Positions 48,901 to 62,400 of a stretch of 64,000 nt of DNA are shown in pieces (position 1 is the stretch's first letter; each line of letters opens with the position of its first letter). Source of the stretch: Linyphia triangularis (Eukaryota; Arthropoda; Arachnida; Araneae; Linyphiidae). Below the pieces are notes generated by a model. That model was not told where the DNA came from. It saw only the letters and a program-made list of their open reading frames with translations, and searched no databases. Location: positions 620,001 to 684,000 of the forward strand of contig CAXBTE010000061.1 in assembly GCA_963978545.1 (NCBI GenBank). The letters are read 5' to 3'. The position numbers were made by a program, and so were the translations under genes.

Positions 48901-50584
48901 GCACAATGTTGTAACTTGGCAACATTGAAGTTCATTAATAGGAGATTCTTAAAAACGAAAATCTTAACAACCACTAAATATTAAGGGGGTCGAAAGTTGA
49001 TCCCAAAAAAGGACTGCATTTCAAACACTGAAAATTTCTGAATTTTACCTACATTTTGGGCTATAAACTGAATTAAGGGTCCTTTTTTGGGCAGATTTGA
49101 AATAAAGTGACTGCAAATCATATTTCTATTTTAAAACCAAAATCTGGAAGCATTTTGAGCCATTTTTTGGAAAAGTGATTTTTTCATAAAATTTCCTAAG
49201 GCTAACCCCTTTGAAAAATTTCGAAAAATATGAAAATTCAAAAAATTATTTTTTCAGTCACATTTGGACAGAATATGAATATAAAACATATTTCAGGACC
49301 CCAAAAAAATTTTGGTAGCATTTGAGCCACTATTTTCAAAGTTCAAAATTTCCCTTTGAAAATACATTGATTTTACAGTTTTTGAATTTTTACTCATAGT
49401 GTATTTGGAGCACAGTATTGTAACTTGGCCACATTTAAGGTCTTCTATAGGAGATTCTTAAAAACGAAAATCTTAACAACCACAAAATATTAAGGGGGTA
49501 AAAATTTGCAAAGTTGTTTTTTTCAGTGGTACACATACATAATTTTTACACAGAGAGTTTTGGGAGCACAATGTTGTAACTTGGCCACATTGAAGTTCAT
49601 TAATAGGAGATTCTTAAAAACGAAAATCTTAACAACCACTAAATATTAAGGGGGTCGAAAGTTGATCCCAAAAAAGGACTGCATTTCAAACACTGAAAAT
49701 TTCTGAATTTTACCTACATTTTGGGCTATAAACTGAATTAAGGGTCCTTTTTTGGGCAGATTTGAAATAAAGTGACTGCAAATCATATTTCTATTTTAAA
49801 ACCAAAATCTGGAAGCATTTTGAGCCATTTTTTGGAAAAGTGATTTTTTCATAAAATTTCCTAAGGCTAACCCCTTTGAAAAATTTCGAAAAATATGAAA
49901 ATTCAAAAAATTATTTTTTCAGTCACATTTGGACAGAATATGAATATAAAACATATTTCAGGACCCCAAAAAAATTTTGGTAGCATTTGAGCCACTATTT
50001 TCAAAGTTCAAAATTTCCCTTTGAAAATACATTGATTTTACAGTTTTTGAATTTTTACTCATAGTGTATTTGGAGCACAGTATTGTAACTTGGCCACATT
50101 TAAGGTCTTCTATAGGAGATTCTTAAAAACGAAAATCTTAACAACCACAAAATATTAAGGGGGTAAAAATTTGCAAAGTTGTTTTTTTCAGTGGTACACA
50201 TACATAATTTTTACACAGAGAGTTTTGGGAGCACAATGTTGTAACTTGGCCACATTGAAGTTCATTAATAGGAGATTCTTAAAAACGAAAATCTTAACAA
50301 CCACTAAATATTAAGGGGGTCGAAAGTTGATCCCAAAAAAGGACTGCATTTCAAACACTGAAAATTTCTGAATTTTACCTACATTTTGGGCTATAAACTG
50401 AATTAAGGGTCCTTTTTTGGGCAGATTTGAAATAAAGTGACTGCAAATCATATTTCTATTTTAAAACCAAAATCTGGAAGCATTTTGAGCCATTTTTTGG
50501 AAAAGTGATTTTTTCATAAAATTTCCTAAGGCTAACCCCTTTGAAAAATTTCGAAAAATTTGAAAATTCAAAAAATTATTTTTT
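45930..50584 (+). repeat. Satellite C array 4 (7 full units)
   Basis: Units start at 45930, 46595, 47260, 47925, 48590, 49255 and 49920, all 665 bp. Units 47260 and 48590 share TATTTTGAGCACAG and CGAAAAATATG. Units 47925, 49255 and 49920 share CAGGACCCC and GTAACTTGGCCACATTG. This gives a 1,330 bp two-unit repeat. The last unit's B monomer continues into B array 7. Confidence 0.96.
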
Positions 50585-51157
50585 GGAAAAGTGATTTTTT
50601 CATAAAATTTCCCAAGGCTAACCCCTTTCAAAAATTTCGAAAAATTTGAAAATTCAAAAAATTATTTTTTGGAAAAGTGATTTTTTCATAAAATTTCCTA
50701 AGGCTAACCCCTTTGAAAAATTTCGAAAAATTTGAAAATTCAAAAAATTATTTTTTGGAAAAGTGATTTTTTCATAAAATTTCCTAAGGCTAACCCCCTT
50801 TGAAAAATTTGAAAATTCAAAAAATTATTTTTTGGAAAAGTGATTTTTTCATAAAATTTCCTAAGACTAACCCCTTTGAAAAATTTCGAAAAATTTGAAA
50901 ATTCAAAAAATTATTTTTTGGAAAAGTGATTTTTTCATAAAATATCCTAAGGCTAACCCCTTTGAAAAATTTGAAAATTCAAAAAATTATTTTTTGGAAA
51001 AGTGATTTTTTCGTAAAATATCCTAAGGCTAACCCGTTTGAAAAATTTGAAAATTCAAAAAATTATTTTTTGGAAAAGTGATTTTTTCATAAAATTTCCT
51101 AAGACTAACCCCTTTGAAAAATTTCGAAAAATTTGAAAATTCAAAAAATTATTTTTT
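50585..51157 (+). repeat. Satellite B array 7
   Basis: Seven monomers start at 50585, 50671, 50757, 50834, 50920, 50996 and 51072. They continue seamlessly from the B module of the preceding C unit (50499-50584). This shows directly how a B array can grow from the end of a C unit. Confidence 0.94.
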
Positions 51158-51235
51158 CAGTCAAATTTCGACAGAATATGAATATAAAACATATTTCAGG
51201 TCTTCAACTAAAATTTCCCAGCTAGTTTCAAAATT
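51158..51235 (+). repeat. B-to-A boundary module, copy 3
   Basis: The same C-head stub plus A tail as at 5664 and 42527. One T is missing from a T run in the next monomer (GGATTTTTTGAATTTT). This shifts the chance open frame crossing the boundary and lengthens it by nine codons. Confidence 0.9.
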
Positions 51236-52817
51236 TCGTACAAAATCGTCTCCATTTCTGAGCAAACGCGTTATTTTGGATTTTTTGAATTTTAACGACA
51301 GTTTGGGCTATAAAGCGATTTAAGGGACCTTTCTTGGATAGTTTTGATAAAAAGTAACTCTTAAGCATTCTCCTATGTTAACAGCTAAATTTGACACATT
51401 TCGGACATTTCCCAGCTAAATTCCAAAATTTCGTTCAAAACCGTCTCTATTTCTGTGCTAACGCGTTATTTTGGATTTTACTGAATTTTCCCGACAGATT
51501 GGGCTATAAATCGATTTAAGGGTCTTTTCTTGAACAGTTTTGATAAAAAGTAACTATTGAGCATTTTCAAAGCATTTCGGACATTTCCCAGCTAGTTTTA
51601 AAAATATCGTTCAAAATCGTCTCTATTTCTGTGTTAACGCGTTATTTTGGATTTTTCTGAATTTTACCGACAGTTTAGGCTATAAATCGATTTAAGGGTC
51701 CTTTCTTGAACAGTTTTGATAAAAAGTAACTTTTAAGCATACTCTTAGGTCACAGCTAAAATTTTAAAGCATTTCGGACAATTCCCAGCTAGTTTCAGAA
51801 ATTGCGTTCAAAACCGTCTCTATTTCTGTGTTAACGCGTTATTTTGGATTTTTCGGAATTCTACCAACAGTTTGGGCTTTAAAGCGATTAAAGGGTCCTT
51901 TCTTGACAGTTTTGATAAAAAGTTACTTTTGAGCATTTTCAAAGCATTTCGGACAATTCCCAGCTAGTTTTAAAAATTGCTTTCAAAATCGTCTCTATTT
52001 CTGTGTTATTTTGGATTTTTCTGAATTTTACCGACAGTTTGGGCTATAAAGCGATTTAAGGGTCCTTTCTTGACAGTTTTGATAAAAAGTAACTCTTGAG
52101 CATTTTCAAAGCATTTCGGACAATTCCCAGCTAGTTTTAAAAATATCGTTCAAAATCGTCTCTATTTCTGTGTTAACGCGTTATTTTGGATTTTTCTGAA
52201 TTTTACCGACAGTTTGGGCTATAAAGCGATTTAAGGGTCCTTTCTTGACAGTTTTGATAAAAAGTAACTCTTGAGCATTTTCAAAGCATTTCGGACAATT
52301 CCCAGCTAGTTTGAAAAATATCGTTCAAAATCGTCTCTATTTCTGTGTTAACGCGTTATTTTGGATTTTTCTGAATTTTACCGACAGTTTAGGCTATACA
52401 GCGATTTAAGGGTCCTTTCTTGACAGTTTTTATAAAAAGTTACTTTTGATCATTTTCAAAGCATTTCGGACAATTCCCAGCTAGTTTTAAAAATTGCTTT
52501 CAAAATCGTCTCTATTTCTGTGTTAACGCGTTATTTTGGATTTTTCTGAATTTTACCGATAATTTGGGATATAAATCGATATAAGGGTCCTTTCTTGAAC
52601 AGTTTTGATAAAAAGTAACTTTTGAGCATACTCTAAGGTCACAGCTAAAATTTTAAAGCATTTCGGACAATTCCCAACTAGTTTCAAAAATTGCGTTCAA
52701 AAACGTCTCCATTTCTGTGTTAACGCGTTATTTTGGATTTTTCTGAATTATACCGACAGCTTGGTTTATAAAGCGATTTGAGGGTCCTTTCTTGGGCATA
52801 TTTAATAAAAAGTTACT
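51236..52817 (+). repeat. Satellite A array 6
   Basis: Monomers start at 51236 (195 bp), 51431 (176), 51607 (197), 51804, 51979 (167), 52146, 52321, 52496 (197) and 52693 (terminal). Unit order matches A array 3 closely. The 51979 unit has lost 8 bp at its palindrome (CTGTGTTATTTTGG near 52007). Confidence 0.96.
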
Positions 52818-52873
52818 GTAAACTATATTTCTATTTTAAAACCAAAATCTGGAAGCATTTTGAGAAATTTTTT
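52818..52873 (+). repeat. A-to-B linker 6
   Basis: The same linker module as at 1198-1253, joining A array 6 to B array 8. Confidence 0.85.
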
Positions 52874-53433
52874 GGAAAAGTGATTTTTTCATAAAATTTC
52901 CTAAGTCTAACCCCTTTGAAAAATTTCGAAAAATTTGAAAATTCAAAAAATTATTTTTGGAAAAGTGATTTTTTCGTAAAATTTCCTAAGGCTAACCCCC
53001 TTGAAAAATTTGAAAATTCAAAAAATTATTTTTTGAAAAAGTGATTTTTTCATAAAATTTCCTAAGGCTAACCCCTTTGAAAAATTTGAAAATTCAAAAT
53101 TTTTTTTTTTGGAAAAGTGATTTTTTCATAAAATTTCCTAAGACTAACCCCTTTGAAAAATTTGAAAATTGAAAAAATTATTTTTTGGAAAAGTGATTTT
53201 TTCATAAAATTTCCTAAGGCTAACCCTTTGAAAAATTTCAAAATTCAAAAAATTATTTTTTGGAAAAGTGATTTTTTCATAAAATTTCCTAAGACTAACC
53301 CCTTTGAAAAATTTCGAAAAATTTGAAAATTCAAAAAATTATTTTTTGGAAAAGTGATTTTTTCATAAAATTTCCTAAGGCTAACCCCTTTGAAAAATTT
53401 CGAAAAATTTGAAAATTCAAAAAATTATTTTTT
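52874..53433 (+). repeat. Satellite B array 8
   Basis: Seven monomers start at 52874, 52959, 53035, 53111, 53187, 53262 and 53348. One contains a T run of about 11 (53100-53110). Variant order parallels B arrays 3 and 4; the final monomer is complete here, unlike in array 3. Confidence 0.95.
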
Positions 53434-56400
53434 CAGTCACATTTGGACAGAATATAAATATAAAACATATTTCAGGTCCCCAAAAAAAATTTGGTAGCAT
53501 TTGAGCCATTATTTTCAAAGTTCAAAATTTCCCTTTGAAAATACATTGATTGTATTTTGGAGTTTTTGAATTTTTACTCGTAGTGTATTTGGAGCACAGT
53601 ATTGTAACTTGGCCACATTTAAGGTCTTCTATAGGAGATTCTTAAAAACGAAAATCTTAACAACCACAAAATATTAAGGGGGTCAAAATTTGCAAAGTTG
53701 TTTTTTTCAGTGGTACACATACATAATTTTGACACAGAGAGTTTTGGGAGCACAATGTTGTAACTTGGCAACATTGAAGTTCATTAATAGGAGATTCTTA
53801 AAAACGAAAATCTTAACAACCACTAAATATTAAGGGGGTCGAAAGTTGATCCCAAAAAAGGACTGCATTTCAAACACTGAAAATTTCTGAATTTTACCTA
53901 CATTTTGGGCTATAAACTGAATTAAGGGTCCTTTATTGGGCAGATTTGAAATAAAGTGACTGCAAATCATATTTCTATTTTAAAACCAAAATCTGGAAGC
54001 ATTTTGAGCCATTTTTTGGAAAAGTGATTTTTTCATAAAATTTCCTAAGGCTAACCCCTTTGAAAAATTTCGAAAAATTTGAAAATTCAAAAAATTATTT
54101 TTTCAGTCACATTTGGACAGAATATGAATATAAAACATATTTCAGGTCCACAAAAAAAATTTGGTAGCATTTGAGCCACTATTTTCAAAGTTCAAAATTT
54201 CCCTTTGAAAATACATTGATTTTACAGTTTTTGAATTTTTACTCATAGTGTATTTGGAGCACAGTATTGTAACTTGGCCACATTTAAGGTCTTCTATAGG
54301 AGATTCTTAAAAACGAAAATCTTAACAACCACAAAATATTAAGGGGGTCAAAATTTGCAAATTTGTTTTTTTCAGTGGTACACATACATAATTTTTACAC
54401 AGAGAGTTTTGGGAGCACAATGTTGTGACTTGGCCACATTGAAGTTCATTAATAGGAGATTCTTAAAAATGAAAATCTTAACAACCACTAAATATTAAGG
54501 GGGTCGAAAGTTTATCCCAAAAAAGGACTGCATTTCAAACACTGAAAATTTCTGAATTTTACCTACATTTTGGGCTATAAACTGAATTAAAGGGTCCTTT
54601 TTTGGGCAGATTTGAAATAAAGTGACTGCAAATCATATTTCTATTTTAAAACCAAAATCTGGAAGCATTTTGAGCCATTTTTTGGAAAAGTGATTTTTTC
54701 ATAAAATTTCCTAAGGCTAACCCCTTTGAAAAATTTCGAAAAATTTGAAAACTCAAAAAATTATTTTTTCAGTCACATTTGGACAGAATATAAATATAAT
54801 ACATATTTCAGGTCCCCAAAAAAAATTTGGTAGCATTTGAGCCACTATTTTCAAAGTTCAAAATTTCCCTTTGAAAATACATTGATTTTACAGTTTTTGA
54901 ATTTTTACTCATAGTGTATTTGGAGCACAGTATTGTAACTTGGCCACATTTAAGGTCTTCTATAGGAGATTCTTAAAAACGAAAATCTTAACAACCACAA
55001 AATAGTAAGGGGGTCAAAATTTGCAAAGTTGTTTTTTTCAGTGGTACACATACATAATTTTTACACAGAGAGTTTTGGGAGCACAATGTTGTAACTTGGC
55101 AACATTGAAGTTCATTAATAGGAGATTCTTAAAAACGAAAATCTTAACAACCACTAAATATTAAGGGGGTCGAAAGTTGATCCCAAAAAAGGACTGCATT
55201 TCAAACACTGAAAATTTCTGAATTTTACCTACATTTTGGGCTATAAACTGAATTAAGGGTCCTTTTTTGGGCAGATTTGAAATAAAGTGACTGCAAATCA
55301 TATTTCTATTTTAAAACCAAAATCTGGAAGCATTTTGAGCCATTTTTTGGAAAAGTGATTTTTTCATAAAATTTCCTAAGGCTAATCCCTTTGAAAAATT
55401 TCGAAAACTTTGAAAATTCAAAAAATTATTTTTTCAGTCACATTTGGACAGAATATAAATATAAAACATATTTCAGGTCCCCAAAAAAAATTTGGTAGCA
55501 TTTGAGCCACTATTTTCAAAGTTCAAAATTTCCCTTTGAAAATACATTGATTTTACAGTTTTTGAATTTTTACTCATAGTGTATTTGGAGCACAGTATTG
55601 TAACTTGGCCACATTTAAGGTCTTCTATAGGAGATTCTTAAAAACGAAAATCTTAACAACCACAAAATATTAAGGGGGTCAAAATTTGCAAAGTTGTTTT
55701 TTTCAGTGGTACACATACATAATTTTTACACAGAGAGTTTTGGGAGCACAATGTTGTAACTTGGCAACATTGAAGTTCATTAATAGGAGATTCTTAAAAA
55801 CGAAAATCTTAACAACCACTAAATATTAAGGGGGTCGAAAGTTGATCCCAAAAAAGGACTGCATTTCAAACACTGAAAATTTCTGAATTTTACCTACATT
55901 TTGGGCTATAAACTGAATTAAGGGTCCTTTATTGGGCAGATTTGAAATAAAGTGACTGCAAATCATATTTCTATTTTAAAACCAAAATCTGGAAGCATTT
56001 TGAGCCATTTTTTGGAAAAGTGATTTTTTCATAAAATTTCCTAAGGCTAACCCCTTTGAAAAATTTCGAAAAATTTGAAAATTCAAAAAATTATTTTTTC
56101 AGTCACATTTGGACAGAATATGAATATAAAACATATTTCAGGTCCCCAAAAAAAATTTGGTAGCATTTGAGCCACTATTTTCAAAGTTCAAAATTTCCCT
56201 TTGAAAATACATTGATTTTACAGTTTTTGAATTTTTACTCATAGTGTATTTTGAGCACAGTATTGTAACTTGGCCACATTTAAGGTCTTCTATAGGAGAT
56301 TCTTAAAAACGAAAATCTTAACAACCACAAAATAGTAAGGGGGTCAAAATTTGCAAAGTTGTTTTTTTCAGTGGTACACATACATAATTTTTACACAGAG

Positions 56401-59400
56401 AGTTTTGGGAGCACAATGTTGTAACTTGGCAACATTGAAGTTCATTAATAGGAGATTCTTAAAAACGAAAATCTTAACAACCACTAAATATTAAGGGGGT
56501 CGAAAGTTGATCCCAAAAAAGGACTGCATTTCAAACACTGAAAATTTCTGAATTTTACCTACATTTTGGGCTATAAACTGAATTAAGGGTCCTTTTTTGG
56601 GCAGATTTGAAATAAAGTGACTGCAAATCATATTTCTATTTTAAAACCAAAATCTGGAAGCATTTTGAGCCATTTTTTGGAAAAGTGATTTTTTCATAAA
56701 ATTTCCTAAGGCTAACCCCTTTGAAAAATTTCGAAAACTTTGAAAATTCAAAAAATTATTTTTTCAGTCACATTTGGACAGAATATAAATATAAAACATA
56801 TTTCAGGTCCCCAAAAAAAATTTGGTAGCATTTGAGCCACTATTTTCAAAGTTCAAAATTTCCCTTTGAAAATACATTGATTTTACAGTTTTTGAATTTT
56901 TACTCATAGTGTATTTGGAGCACAGTATTGTAACTTGGCCACATTTAAGGTCTTCTATAGGAGATTCTTAAAAACGAAAATCTTAACAACCACAAAATAT
57001 TAAGGGGGTCAAAATTTGCAAAGTTGTTTTTTTCAGTGGTACACATACATAATTTTTACACAGAGAGTTTTGGGAGCACAATGTTGTAACTTGGCAACAT
57101 TGAAGTTCATTAATAGGAGATTCTTAAAAACGAAAATCTTAACAACCACTAAATATTAAGGGGGTCGAAAGTTGATCCCAAAAAAGGACTGCATTTCAAA
57201 CACTGAAAATTTCTGAATTTTACCTACATTTTGGGCTATAAACTGAATTAAGGGTCCTTTATTGGGCAGATTTGAAATAAAGTGACTGCAAATCATATTT
57301 CTATTTTAAAACCAAAATCTGGAAGCATTTTGAGCCATTTTTTGGAAAAGTGATTTTTTCATAAAATTTCCTAAGGCTAACCCCTTTGAAAAATTTCGAA
57401 AAATTTGAAAATTCAAAAAATTATTTTTTCAGTCACATTTGGACAGAATATGAATATAAAACATATTTCAGGTCCCCAAAAAAAATTTGGTAGCATTTGA
57501 GCCACTATTTTCAAAGTTCAAAATTTCCCTTTGAAAATACATTGATTTTACAGTTTTTGAATTTTTACTCATAGTGTATTTTGAGCACAGTATTGTAACT
57601 TGGCCACATTTAAGGTCTTCTATAGGAGATTCTTAAAAACGAAAATCTTAACAACCACAAAATAGTAAGGGGGTCAAAATTTGCAAAGTTGTTTGTTTCA
57701 GTGGTACACATACATAATTTTTACACAGAGAGTTTTGGGAGCACAATGTTGTAACTTGGCAACATTGAAGTTCATTAATAGGAGATTCTTAAAAACGAAA
57801 ATCTTAACAACCACTAAATATTAAGGGGGTCGAAAGTTGATCCCAAAAAAGGACTGCATTTTAAACACTGAAAATTTCTGAATTTTACCTACATTTTGGG
57901 CTATAAACTGAATTAAGGGTCCTTTTTTGGGCAGATTTGAAATAAAGTGACTGCAAATCATATTTCTATTTTAAAACCAAAATCTGGAAGCATTTTGAGC
58001 CATTTTTTGGAAAAGTGATTTTTTCATAAAATTTCCTAAGGCTAACCCCTTTGAAAAATTTCGAAAACTTTGAAAATTCAAAAAATTATTTTTTCAGTCA
58101 CATTTGGACAGAATATAAATATAAAACATATTTCAGGTCCCCAAAAAAAATTTGGTAGCATTTGAGCCACTATTTTCAAAGTTCAAAATTTCCCTTTGAA
58201 AATACATTGATTTTACAGTTTTTGAATTTTTACTCATAGTGTATTTGGAGCACAGTATTGTAACTTGGCCACATTTAAGGTCTTCTATAGGAGATTCTTA
58301 AAAACGAAAATCTTAACAACCACAAAATATTAAGGGGGTCAAAATTTGCAAAGTTGTTTTTTTCAGTGGTACACATACATAATTTTTACACAGAGAGTTT
58401 TGGGAGCACAATGTTGTAACTTGGCAACATTGAAGTTCATTAATAGGAGATTCTTAAAAACGAAAATCTTAACAACCACTAAATATTAAGGGGGTCGAAA
58501 GTTGATCCCAAAAAAGGACTGCATTTCAAACACTGAAAATTTCTGAATTTTACCTACATTTTGGGCTATAAACTGAATTAAGGGTCCTTTATTGGGCAGA
58601 TTTGAAATAAAGTGACTGCAAATCATATTTCTATTTTAAAACCAAAATCTGGAAGCATTTTGAGCCATTTTTTGGAAAAGTGATTTTTTCATAAAATTTC
58701 CTAAGGCTAACCCCTTTGAAAAATTTCGAAAAATTTGAAAATTCAAAAAATTATTTTTTCAGTCACATTTGGACAGAATATAAATATAAAACATATTTCA
58801 GGTCCCCAAAAAAAATTTGGTAGCATTTGAGCCACTATTTTCAAAGTTCAAAATTTCCCTTTGAAAATACATTGATTTTACAGTTTTTGAATTTTTACTC
58901 ATAGTGTATTTGGAGCACAGTATTGTAACTTGGCCACATTTAAGGTCTTCTATAGGAGATTCTTAAAAACGAAAATCTTAACAACCACAAAATATTAAGG
59001 GGGTCAAAATTTGCAAAGTTGTTTTTTTCAGTGGTACACATACATAATTTTTACACAGAGAGTTTTGGGAGCACAATGTTGTAACTTGGCAACATTGAAG
59101 TTCATTAATAGGAGATTCTTAAAAACGAAAATCTTAACAACCACTAAATATTAAGGGGGTCGAAAGTTGATCCCAAAAAAGGACTGCATTTCAAACACTG
59201 AAAATTTCTGAATTTTACCTACATTTTGGGCTATAAACTGAATTAAGGGTCCTTTATTGGGCAGATTTGAAATAAAGTGACTGCAAATCATATTTCTATT
59301 TTAAAACCAAAATCTGGAAGCATTTTGAGCCATTTTTTGGAAAAGTGATTTTTTCATAAAATTTCCTAAGGCTAACCCCTTTGAAAAATTTCGAAAAATT

Positions 59401-62400
59401 TGAAAATTCAAAAAATTATTTTTTCAGTCACATTTGGACAGAATATGAATATAAAACATATTTCAGGTCCCCAAAAAAAATTTGGTAGCATTTGAGCCAC
59501 TATTTTCAAAGTTCAAAATTTCCCTTTGAAAATACATTGATTTTACAGTTTTTGAATTTTTACTCATAGTGTATTTGGAGCACAGTATTGTAACTTGGCC
59601 ACATTTAAGGTCTTCTATAGGAGATTCTTAAAAACGAAAATCTTAACAACCACAAAATATTAAGGGGGTCAAAATTTGCAAAGTTGTTTTTTTCAGTGGT
59701 ACACATACATAATTTTTACACAGAGAGTTTTGGGAGCACAATGTTGTAACTTGGCAACATTGAAGTTCATTAATAGGAGATTCTTAAAAACGAAAATCTT
59801 AACAACCACTAAATATTAAGGGGGTCGAAAGTTGATCCCAAAAAAGGACTGCATTTCAAACACTGAAAATTTCTGAATTTTACCTACATTTTGGGCTATA
59901 AACTGAATTAAGGGTCCTTTATTGGGCAGATTTGAAATAAAGTGACTGCAAATCATATTTCTATTTTAAAACCAAAATCTGGAAGCATTTTGAGCCATTT
60001 TTTGGAAAAGTGATTTTTTCATAAAATTTCCTAAGGCTAACCCCTTTGAAAAATTTCGAAAAATTTGAAAATTCAAAAAATTATTTTTTCAGTCACATTT
60101 GGACAGAATATGAATATAAAACATATTTCAGGTCCCCAAAAAAAATTTGGTAGCATTTGAGCCACTATTTTCAAAGTTCAAAATTTCCCTTTGAAAATAC
60201 ATTGATTTTACAGTTTTTGAATTTTTACTCATAGTGTATTTTGAGCACAGTATTGTAACTTGGCCACATTTAAGGTCTTCTATAGGAGATTCTTAAAAAC
60301 GAAAATCTTAACAACCACAAAATATTAAGGGGGTCAAAATTTGCAAAGTTGTTTTTTTCAGTGGTACACATACATAATTTTTACACAGAGAGTTTTGGGA
60401 GCACAATGTTGTAACTTGGCAACATTGAAGTTCATTAATAGGAGATTCTTAAAAACGAAAATCTTAACAACCACTAAATATTAAGGGGGTCGAAAGTTGA
60501 TCCCAAAAAAGGACTGCATTTCAAACACTGAAAATTTCTGAATTTTACCTACATTTTGGGCTATAAACTGAATTAAGGGTCCTTTTTTGGGCAGATTTGA
60601 AATAAAGTGACTGCAAATCATATTTCTATTTTAAAACCAAAATCTGGAAGCATTTTGAGCCATTTTTTGGAAAAGTGATTTTTTCATAAAATTTCCTAAG
60701 GCTAACCCCTTTGAAAAATTTCGAAAACTTTGAAAATTCAAAAAATTATTTTTTCAGTCACATTTGGACAGAATATAAATATAAAACATATTTCAGGTCC
60801 CCAAAAAAAATTTGGTAGCATTTGAGCCACTATTTTCAAAGTTCAAAATTTCCCTTTGAAAATACATTGATTTTACAGTTTTTGAATTTTTACTCATAGT
60901 GTATTTGGAGCACAGTATTGTAACTTGGCCACATTTAAGGTCTTCTATAGGAGATTCTTAAAAACGAAAATCTTAACAACCACAAAATATTAAGGGGGTC
61001 AAAATTTGCAAAGTTGTTTTTTTCAGTGGTACACATACATAATTTTTACACAGAGAGTTTTGGGAGCACAATGTTGTAACTTGGCAACATTGAAGTTCAT
61101 TAATAGGAGATTCTTAAAAACGAAAATCTTAACAACCACTAAATATTAAGGGGGTCGAAAGTTGATCCCAAAAAAGGACTGCATTTCAAACACTGAAAAT
61201 TTCTGAATTTTACCTACATTTTGGGCTATAAACTGAATTAAGGGTCCTTTATTGGGCAGATTTGAAATAAAGTGACTGCAAATCATATTTCTATTTTAAA
61301 ACCAAAATCTGGAAGCATTTTGAGCCATTTTTTGGAAAAGTGATTTTTTCATAAAATTTCCTAAGGCTAACCCCTTTGAAAAATTTCGAAAAATTTGAAA
61401 ATTCAAAAAATTATTTTTTCAGTCACATTTGGACAGAATATGAATATAAAACATATTTCAGGTCCCCAAAAAAAATTTGGTAGCATTTGAGCCACTATTT
61501 TCAAAGTTCAAAATTTCCCTTTGAAAATACATTGATTTTACAGTTTTTGAATTTTTACTCATAGTGTATTTTGAGCACAGTATTGTAACTTGGCCACATT
61601 TAAGGTCTTCTATAGGAGATTCTTAAAAACGAAAATCTTAACAACCACAAAATAGTAAGGGGGTCAAAATTTGCAAAGTTGTTTGTTTCAGTGGTACACA
61701 TACATAATTTTTACACAGAGAGTTTTGGGAGCACAATGTTGTAACTTGGCAACATTGAAGTTCATTAATAGGAGATTCTTAAAAACGAAAATCTTAACAA
61801 CCACTAAATATTAAGGGGGTCGAAAGTTGATCCCAAAAAAGGACTGCATTTTAAACACTGAAAATTTCTGAATTTTACCTACATTTTGGGCTATAAACTG
61901 AATTAAGGGTCCTTTTTTGGGCAGATTTGAAATAAAGTGACTGCAAATCATATTTCTATTTTAAAACCAAAATCTGGAAGCATTTTGAGCCATTTTTTGG
62001 AAAAGTGATTTTTTCATAAAATTTCCTAAGGCTAACCCCTTTGAAAAATTTCGAAAACTTTGAAAATTCAAAAAATTATTTTTTCAGTCACATTTGGACA
62101 GAATATAAATATAAAACATATTTCAGGTCCCCAAAAAAAATTTGGTAGCATTTGAGCCACTATTTTCAAAGTTCAAAATTTCCCTTTGAAAATACATTGA
62201 TTTTACAGTTTTTGAATTTTTACTCATAGTGTATTTGGAGCACAGTATTGTAACTTGGCCACATTTAAGGTCTTCTATAGGAGATTCTTAAAAACGAAAA
62301 TCTTAACAACCACAAAATATTAAGGGGGTCAAAATTTGCAAAGTTGTTTTTTTCAGTGGTACACATACATAATTTTTACACAGAGAGTTTTGGGAGCACA

